Positions 56,449 to 64,000 of a stretch of 64,000 bases of DNA are shown piece by piece. Positions within the stretch are counted from its first letter, which is position 1. Every line of letters begins with the position of its first letter. The position numbers and the translations under genes were made by a program. The stretch comes from Pycnopodia helianthoides (Eukaryota > Echinodermata > Asteroidea > Forcipulatida > Asteriidae), in contig CM063262.1 of assembly GCA_032158295.1 (NCBI GenBank), forward strand, positions 10,239,977-10,303,976, given 5' to 3'. The notes below the pieces were generated by a model. It saw nothing but the letters and a program-made list of their open reading frames with translations. It was not told the DNA's origin and did not search any database.

Positions 56449-56570
56449 AGTGACTGGTTCTGGAGTTTACTTAATATAATCTGATCTCGTGTTTGGGGAA
56501 GGACAATGACTGCCTCATTCAGGTGGTGCTAGCCAGCAGGCTGGAGAGGAGACTAACTCATTTCATGTAC
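56449..56570 (+). other. Candidate non-coding (5' UTR) exon
   Basis: Flanked by a strong acceptor (TTGTTGTTTATTGCAG) and a consensus donor (GTAC|GTAAGT). All three frames are closed, and the only upstream ATG gives a nine-codon frame; an ATG two codons before the donor (56565) could start translation into a later exon. It could be the second exon after 42480..42923. Confidence 0.35.
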
Positions 56571-57394
56571 GTAAGTAGCACAAATCGAAGACTTTGAGAT
56601 ATAGTCCAAACTTTGTAAACAGAACAAGATTGAAATTTAAAAAAAGTGATCGTTAGGGGCCATGTCACATGATGCAACTTTACAGGCAACCAGTTCCAGG
56701 CAATCTCGAAAAAGAAAACTTGTATACTATCATCTTGGTTTAACTTTCTTGGGAATAAGTAAGACAGTGAGTTAGAAAATCTTGTGGGGACTTGGAATTG
56801 CACATGGATGTTTCAAGTAAAACCCTGCATCATGCAGCACAGTGCAACAGAGTATGGGATTTGAGTTGACTGCTAAATGCAACAAGATATAACAATGATC
56901 ACAATTTGGTGCATTTTGTTGCATTTGGCAGTGCAAGGGTTAAAACCCATTTTTTCCGTGACTTTTATCTAGCATGGCATTAGTCTGGTTTGTTGGCTCA
57001 TCAGTGCATCTAATAAGCTGTTCGAAAGCTTTGCCAATTAGGGGCCAGCCTAGTTGGGCATCCCAAGCAGCCTTGGTTTGCTCACAGTGATATTAAATTG
57101 AAGAAGGCTGTCAACAGAGGGCGCTCTCTGTGGCTACTGCAATTTTCCTCAGTTACTGTTTTTTTCTGTGTTGTTTGTTAACAATTTTTCCACCACCACT
57201 TCTAGATTTAAATGTAAGTTTACAAACTGACAGTTTTGGTACTTTGTTCTTGTAAGGGGAAGGCTGTTTTCCTTGTAGAAAGGCATGGAGGTTGAGGACA
57301 CCTCTATTTAGGTCAATTTAACTATGTATTGGAACGTTTAGAGGGGCATTCAGACACCTGGCCATTGCCTTGATTGCAACCATTAATGGTTGTG

Positions 57395-57866
57395 TCATAC
57401 TTTGGTGTTCCATCCAAAAGAAAATTGTGTGATTTTTATCCGAAAACCTATTTGTCATAGAGACTGTAATGGTGGTAAGCATCCTGCGAAATGATTTCAC
57501 TGAAGTACCCCCATTGGTTAGAAATCAATAAAAGTATGTTGATAAATGTGATTGTCTGCAGGCAACTTTTCGACATTTTCGTGGTGTTCGTTTGAATGCT
57601 GCCCTCAATACGGCCAGAGATGCGGTTGGCACCTCGGTTGGCGCCTTCAGCACGTTGGACAAATATCTGTTGGGAAAGAACATGGATGAGTTTGATGTTC
57701 TTTATGGAAATGCTGTGACCCTTTTTGTTGCTGTTTCCTCAGCAAGTAGATACTGTATTCAACTGAAACTTACACAGGTGACTTTCATTGTACCTTTCTT
57801 GATAGCTTTGTCTATAGATCAGCATTGCGTTGACAAAAACCAAACGATGACCGCACCTTTAAGTAC
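57395..57866. mobile_element. R6 repeat, copy 3
   Basis: GTCATACTTTGGTGTTCCAT, GGTTGGCGCCTTCAGCACGT and TTTCCTCAGCAAGTAGATAC. CACGTTGGA.AAATATCTGT also occurs at 61650. Confidence 0.65.
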
Positions 57867-58204
57867 CAGTCTGATATTAGCCTGTGAAAGTGCAAGGTGA
57901 GAGCCCCTTTAAGTTGGCTGGTCCAGTCTATTTATATGATCATCTCACTGGTGTTTGTTTTATACAACCTCTTCAACAGCCTCAGGAATCTACCAACGCC
58001 CCCCTATTCCATACCAAATGGTATTGCCCCATCCTTGGGGGACATGCATTTTGGCATGCTGGCTCGGACCATGTTCATTATAGGAGAGGGGTTGTTGGTG
58101 TAATTTTGTTTTCAAGCTGTGCTTAAAATATTTTTTTAGTTGATGGTAATGGGACGTCAACAAGTTGAGTACAATTTAAAGACAGTAAGGTGTTAAAATT
58201 GACA
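57867..58204. other. Stretch without a supported gene
   Basis: Unique sequence; small open frames only. Confidence 0.5.
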
Positions 58205-58587
58205 TTAAAGGCAGGATATACTTTTGGTAATCGTCAAAGACCAGTATCCTCACTTGGTGTATCCCAACATACATGTATGCTTATAACAACGAACCTGTGA
58301 AAATTTGGGCTCAATTGGTCCTCGAAGTTGCAAGAAAATAATGAAAGAAAAAACACCCTAGTTGCATAGAATTGTGTGCTTTCAAATGCCCGAGAAGGGC
58401 CTCAAGCCTGAAACCTTTCTCAGATTCAAATATTTCAGTGAGAAATTACTTCTCGCTCAAAAAACTACATTACTTCAGATGGAGTCGTGTCTCACAATGT
58501 TTTATACTATCAGCAGCTCTCAGGTGCTCCTTACCAAGTAGGTAATGTATTGCATGAGTAATTACCAAAAGTATCCACTGCCTTTAA
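58205..58587. mobile_element. R3 MITE copy
   Basis: TTAAAGGCAGGATATACTTT ... AGTATCCACTGCCTTTAA, TTAA on both sides. Confidence 0.9.
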
Positions 58588-58722
58588 GCACAAGAACTCG
58601 CTTAGCACAGAAAACATTGCCAAGCAGAAAAGGTTACCAGCCGAAATGAACTGTAATTAACATTGTGTGACTGGTGCCCTGGTAATGTTTTGCTTAATTA
58701 ATAGCTTTTTTAAATCGGGCCC
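58588..58722. mobile_element. R5 MITE, diverged
   Basis: AGCACAAGAACTCGCTTAGC ... TTTTAAATCGGGCCC, adjoining the R3 copy. Confidence 0.6.
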
Positions 58723-61480
58723 CTGGGGTTAATTCAACCTGTACACTGAATAACTCTGGGTTTGAACAACATCTTCATAGATAGATAGATAGATAGATAC
58801 ATGTATAGATTAAGTTTATTAATATTATCCTTCACTGGAGAAATTATGGCCTTGACAAAGAACTGTATACAAATTCAATACCAACCATCAGTAACGACAA
58901 TATACAAATTATAAATTGCATACATCAAAAGAATTGTTCTAATTAGTTTACATCACGCACATAATTAGTGAAATTCTTACATACAACAGCAAGAAGACCA
59001 TTTAGTAATTAGGGATGGGAGCCAGCCTCTCTCATCGCTCCATCGGCTCATTGTACCATTTGATAGCTGCCGGAACAGACGAGCTGCCGCATCGCTCTGT
59101 TCTGATCCTTCGTTGTGAAAAAAAGGTTTTATTTATAACGGTTTCTAAAAGGTTTTATTTCTAAAGGTTTTATTTCAACCTACAAAATGTTTACTCAAGT
59201 GTACATGGTACAAATACAGACACGTTTTCTTCTGCAACAACTTTTCTTGGCCGACCAAAAATCAACATGTACCGTGTGTACATTTTAAAGGTAGGGTCAT
59301 CATTTGTTTTTTTTTGCTAATGTAATGCTGATTTATTGGCCAAATGATCAAGAAAGATACAATAAAAGTCACCTGTGAAAGTTTTAGCTGAATACAGTGT
59401 CTACTTGTTGAGAAGACAGCAAAAAACTGTCAGAGTATTTTCATCAAGAATGTTGAATCCGTGCATGTTTAGCAAGTGATAGTACTAGTAGGGGTTAACC
59501 CTGTTGTTTCTGGTTCACATAGCAAGCACCCTTTGTTTACAGGTTCCCTCAGGCTTGCGAGCTACAGTGATTAAGTTCACTTATGAGGCATCCTTGGTTT
59601 CATTACCAGAAAAAATAAAATAATAGTATTAAAAATACTAACTCTTCTGACTTGAGAAAAGACTAGTACTTCAATCTGCCAAATGCACAATTACCACATT
59701 CCTCAGTGGGTAAGACACACCAGTCCAGACAACAAAGTACAAAAATGTGTTGGCAGCGGCTTGAAAGGAGACCAGTAACTCGATGATTCAATCAACCTAC
59801 AAAATGTTAATGCACCACTCACTTTTCCCCAATGTGTCATGGAAACAGTGGTAAGAACAATGCGCCTCGACTGCCACTGGCAGAAAATGAAATATGTACA
59901 GCGATGACCTAACTTGACCCTCTTTTGATGGAATTGACCCCTGACCCTCTTGGGCTGTTCCATTTCGACAAACTTTTCGAGGGGTGTTCACTCGGTGAGG
60001 CAGGAGTTGTGTGCCGGCATTGTTTGTACTTGAGCTATTTGTTATGGAGTGGTAATTGTTTTAACTTCTGGATAGAATTTGGCAGCAGTAGGCAGAGGCT
60101 TGGCTCTGTGGTAGAGGTTAACGTCGTCGTTTGGTTGGAATGTTTTTCCCCCTGTATTTTGTGTCTATTGCTGCTGACTGATACAAATTTATTCCGGTGG
60201 ACATTTTTTGGCCGTTTTGTTCGTATTGCTGACAGATGGGCTTGGACATGATATACTTATATCCTACCCGGTTTTGCAGATGCTAATGAAATTACTGAAT
60301 TGAAAACGCACACAAGTTTCTCAACAGTTTGAGATTTGTTTTCTTGGACTGATGGAAGCATAAGATATCAGTACAAGTTTGATTGTGAGTTATGGGGGCT
60401 GGAACTTCACACTGGACTGCAGGCCTGAGGCTAGTAATTTTAGCTCTGGGTCAGTAAACACACGACTGGACACGCACCTCCAGCACCTCACTGTGTGATG
60501 TCTTGAACAGAAACAAATTAAGTTCAGAAATTGACTTTGAGTTTGATACAATACCATTCAATTCTGTCGATTAATGATACTTAATCCCCTTTAAAAGCCA
60601 TATGAGATAAATCGTCGAATTGAAACAGGGCATTTTCGTTCTGTGTCAGGAAGTTTTTTTGTCATTTTGAATTTGGTCGTGTAAAATAAATCTGGTCCCC
60701 CAAATATGTGGCCTGAGTTCTCACAAAAGAGAAATTGTATGGAAAAATATAGCATTCGACGTGCGTTCGTAGAAATAAATTTACATACATTTTTGTTATT
60801 AGACTTCTTGCATTGGCCGCCATTGCTGAGGTCAAACTATGGAAACGCGTATGCGCCGTGCACAAGTCTCGGCCAATGATATGTCTTTATTGACCTCAGT
60901 GAGGGCGCTGTTTTAAGGCTTATGATGCCATATGCAAGGGGTCTATTAATAAACGTGTTCCTGGGTCACTTAGTAATTGATGTGAGTTCATTTCTGCGGA
61001 TCGCACCCTGATTGGGTGCCCTAGGAAAGGCTGGGGAGAAAACAAAGAATTGGTGAACTGAGAGGATTCCCAGCCCGGTTCATACTTCCAGACCAAAATA
61101 TAGACGTCATCACCTCCCCGTGACCTCCCAGCCAAGATCCCAAGACGATGTTTTCAGGAGGAAACCAAGTAGTAGTAGTAGTACGAATGCTTAGCCAATT
61201 TGATGTTCACAACTCTGTTTGCTGTGAATGTTTCACGGCTCAGCTCTTGCGAATTGCTTTCTGCGACTTGCTCGTTGCGAGTTGCTTGTTGTGAATTTGT
61301 GGCGTCAAATTTGGCAGGAAGTTTGAACCGGGCTTAAATCCACTACTGATCACTGACGTCTTGGACCAAGACTAGAGAAGAGAGTGCATGGGCAATGAAA
61401 TGTGAGTGTACATGGAATAAATAGAGCCACAACATTGTTACTGTTTGACCCAGGCGAAGGGCCCTCATCGTGAATTTTTG
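58723..61480. other. Stretch without a supported gene
   Basis: Holds a (GATA)n run at 58780..58797, a reversed R6 copy (59288..59465), the paralogue of the 36.8-kb repeat (60400..60600) and a GAGGGCGCTGTTTT block at 60900 that also occurs at 2160. Frames up to 108 codons (59925..60251) show no domain. Confidence 0.45.
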
Positions 61481-62250
61481 CAAGCCGTCGAAATATGACA
61501 GCACCATTCTAAAAATAATATATCATTTACGATTGTCAACACAAATCGTAATTCAGGCAGGTGCTGCATTCCTAGCCCATAACACACCGAGGGGGGAGAT
61601 TGTCATCAATCTTGGAAATTTGCGTCCGAGACACCCCTTGTGTCATAACTTCAGCACGTTGGAAAAATATCTGTTGGGAAAGAAGCGGCAAAAAGAAAAT
61701 AAAGAAGTCATTAACGTTGACAAGCTCAGGTGTGCCTCGGTGATTCCTCACCTGATGGTATTATAAACACATTTTTTTATTGGGGGGGGGGGGTGGGTTG
61801 GGGAGGTGAACTTGGGGGTGGAAGTAGGGAAAGTGTCAAAGTGTCAGTCAAAATTTAATCCCAGTGTACTTTTTTCCCGAAGAGGGAATTCATTTGGTCG
61901 CAATTCGGCCATCTAAAGAAACCGCGGTTTTTCCTTTTTGATTTTTTTTATGGTTAAAACATATTTTGGCAGAAGTGCTTCCTCGTTTTTTTTTTTTTTT
62001 TTTTTTTTTCTTCTTCTGGTTCTCCTTGTACCCCTTAATCTTATTCACGTTGAATCCACATCGGAAGCAGGGGACTTAAATATTATGGCTTGCCTTGACC
62101 TCCGGGGTCAGTGCCGGGGTCGCCAGATGAATCGGCTTTGATTTATGGTGACGTACCGTGGAGATTTCTCCACTGCAAATGACAGATGTGCAAGTTTTTT
62201 TTAATTCAAATTACATGTAAGAACCAAATACTGACTCCTTTTTTTTTTAC
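61481..62250. other. Stretch without a supported gene
   Basis: A poly-G tract at 61780, poly-T at 61985..62010. 61645..61685 repeats the R6 text AGCACGTTGGAAAAATATCT. Confidence 0.5.
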
Positions 62251-62455
62251 CACATCTCTCCAGGTCCTTACCATGTTCATCAGTGTAATTCTTTTACCCG
62301 TATCAAGTCTTTACTTTCTCCACGCTCTAAAGTTGTATTGCCTGGCATTGTTTTGTGTGTATAATTTATTATTCTGTGTATGGCATGTATGCAAGGAAAT
62401 TTTCCTCTATGGTAGGACCAACAAACTGAATTGAATTGATTTGAATTGAATTGCC
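62251..62455 (+). mobile_element. Retroposon 3' tail with (TTGAA)n
   Basis: Ends AACTGAATTGAATTGATTTG then AATTGAATT, like 56200..56335. Confidence 0.45.
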
Positions 62456-63110
62456 ATCAAGGCGTAGAGGCGTTTCTACGGCCACAGATCAACAGTCAAC
62501 ACCCACAAGCTGGATACACCTGTAGGACACCACTTCAATCTTCCTAACCACTCCATTTTTGACATGAATTTACAGGGCATTGAGGCACTAGGTAACTCCA
62601 GAGAGACTGTTCGTCTGAGTAGGGAGAAATTGTGGATAAGGCGCATAAAGACCATTCAACCCCATGGTTTGAACATCCAAGAAGGAAATGACTAATAACC
62701 CTTTGTCTTTGCCCTCTCCCTTTTCCCCACAGATATCCATATTTTTAGTCTGCCCTATTAACTAATTATTTACTTTTCTTCCAACCTTCCATTTTGTCCT
62801 TTGTGTTTCCAACTTCTTTGTGGTCTAGCCATCCCCTTCCTCCAACCCCCCCCCCCTTTGTCTTCATAATCCCTGCTTACCCCCTGCTTTTTCTGAATGC
62901 TTCTTGCTTTTCTCTCTCCACTCTCTCTATTCATGTTTTTCCACTTGACTGCTTTTGTCCCCCTTGTATGCATGTATGTGTGTTGTCTTGTCATTTAGCC
63001 TTCGAGAAAGACTCTGCTAGGGTCGAAACGTCAGGCCACTAACTAATTTTTTGCATTTATACTACAGGTCCTTTTGGTTGGTAAGCAGTTTGCAACAGCT
63101 AATTCTAATT
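62456..63110 (+). mobile_element. Penelope-like element 3' end (GIY-YIG C-terminus)
   Basis: Open from 62468 to the TAA at 62693 (75 codons, upstream in-frame TAG at 62465). It reads GHRSTVNTHKLDTPVGHHFN, then NLPNHSIFDM, REKLWIRRIKTIQPHGLN: the HxxxxN...PVG.HFNLP.H and E.WI..L/I.T..P.GLN pattern of Penelope-like C-terminal endonuclease regions. A pyrimidine-rich 3' UTR follows, closing with TCTGCTAGGGTCGAAACGTC, also present inverted at 38297. Confidence 0.75.
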
Positions 63111-63171
63111 TCTCATTGCCATCATTTTAAGAACATTTTTCTGTGAACAGCTTATTTAGGGAGACCTCCAA

Positions 63172-63275
63172 CATGGGAAACCACCAACATAGTGCTAGAT
63201 AGCTTAGGTAGAGCACCGGCACGTTAATCCGGAGGTCATTGGTTCAAATCCCGCTCTAGTCACTTTTTTTTATGT
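63172..63275 (+). mobile_element. tRNA-Asn-like SINE (SINE-N) head
   Basis: A box TAGCTTAGGTAG, anticodon arm CCGGCACGTTAATCCGG, B box GGTTCAAATCC, then CGCTCTAGTCACTTTTTTTT. The loop ACGTTAA holds GTT (Asn), but C instead of T precedes the anticodon and the acceptor stem does not pair. Confidence 0.75.
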
Positions 63276-63295
63276 TCAACCCCAAGCTTTTTTAG

Positions 63296-63355
63296 GGCGG
63301 TCGGGTTGGGTTAGTGGTTTCTTTCCTCACCTTCCACCTCTTGGACCCCGGTTTG
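63296..63355 (+). mobile_element. SINE-A head fragment
   Basis: GGGCGGTCGGGTTGGGTTAG ... CACCTCTTGGACCCCGGTTT; the only plus-strand SINE-A copy seen. Confidence 0.7.
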
Positions 63356-63639
63356 ATACACAACGCTGATTGGCCAGCCAAAGGTGACTGCTCTGCGCGC
63401 ACATCTAGCAGGGGTGTGCCAAAATGCAAGTGTTTTGACGCAATCCACGTCAAATGAATCAAGTTTTTACACGGTCGCCCTAAACTGCATACCGTCATAT
63501 CACAAGACCAAGAAAGGATAAGAGGGGACCAGTTGCTCTATGACTTGATGCCTCTTTTGATCGCTCGCCCAGCGTACGTCTCCAACACAGAATGGATCAA
63601 CCACAAGACTAATTAAAATGTGTGATATATTGTTTCAAA

Positions 63640-63705
63640 TGGTTTTGGGTTGCACAAAGAAAAATGACTAGAGCGGGATTTGAACCAACGACCTCCATCA
63701 GTTTC
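63640..63705 (-). mobile_element. SINE-N fragment
   Basis: Minus strand B box GGTTCAAATCCCGCTCTAGT followed by CATTTTTCTTTGTGCAACCC, the SINE-N body start. Confidence 0.7.
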
Positions 63706-64000
63706 CCTCGTGGTTCATTACTTTACAGTTACTGTTTCAAAGTAACACTTCCGGGGGCTTATGATCCGAGCGAAGGCATTCTGGGGGGAAAAATGAAATG
63801 GCGCGGGCGGGATCGTGCACCACTGGGAACGAGGTTGGTCCGGGGTCAGTACCTTTCCCCCGGACATTTAATCTGACTTGATTGATGAGTATGCTCACAG
63901 TTGGCACCAATGGGAAGCAGCCCAAGCTGGAGCCACGTCTAGCCGGCTCACATGATTCAAGTTGGCATCTGTGATCATTAATTAGCCCACTCCTTTTCGT
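63706..64000. other. Window end, no gene seen
   Basis: Unique sequence; nothing recognised. Confidence 0.5.

Noticed and set aside
62985..63040. Functional hammerhead ribozyme
   Set aside because: The CTGATGA half of the core is missing in both copies seen here; only GAAAC...GTC remains.

Overview
The window is animal nuclear DNA: intron-rich, AT-rich and packed with short non-autonomous transposons. Repeat content (TTAA-flanked palindromic MITEs, several tRNA-derived SINEs, decayed L2/CR1-type and Penelope-type retroelement 3' ends, frequent TACATGTACATG strings) and the NDUFS2 sequence suggest a marine deuterostome, most likely an echinoderm and perhaps a sea star. The taxon is inferred, not shown. 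No bacterial gene, CRISPR array, rRNA gene or intact tRNA gene was seen.

Region 1 (about 1.3-12 kb, minus strand) holds the one securely identified gene: complete NDUFS2, the 49 kDa quinone-site subunit of mitochondrial complex I. I resolved it into 13 coding exons (1338..11952) that join without a frame break into 467 codons plus stop. Its introns carry SINEs, MITEs and two tandem arrays that start right at a splice site; the 36-bp array in intron 10 appears to be built from copies of the exon 10/donor junction itself.

Region 2 (12-42 kb) has no securely identified gene. Three plus-strand pieces look like exons (13050..13144, 22065..22112, 23787..24019), and the first two are compatible in phase. 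The rest is interspersed repeats: eight near-complete copies across the window of a TTAA-bounded MITE (family R1), related families R2, R3 and R14, the CCCAATTTCATAGAGCTGCT family (R5), a hAT-like family (R4), a piggyBac-like MITE nested in R5, and a two-variant 15-bp minisatellite sitting inside a retrotransposon tail.

Region 3 (42-64 kb): CpG-containing sequence ends in a good splice donor at 42923, and a 122-bp splice-flanked non-coding exon lies at 56449..56570. Together they could be the 5' UTR exons of a plus-strand gene that continues past the window. Around them are tandem arrays (93-115 bp, about 187 bp, about 45 bp), L2/CR1 reverse-transcriptase C-termini, SINE copies and, near 62.5 kb, the C-terminal end of a Penelope-like (GIY-YIG) element.

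The most notable signals are structural: splice-site-derived tandem arrays in NDUFS2; transposon insertions that can be dated and target-site-verified because an uninterrupted paralogue lies in the same window; a perfect 35-bp-arm hairpin at 38529..38604; a roughly 700-bp inverted duplication (8.7 versus 15.4 kb); and four MITE families that share an internal block although their termini differ.
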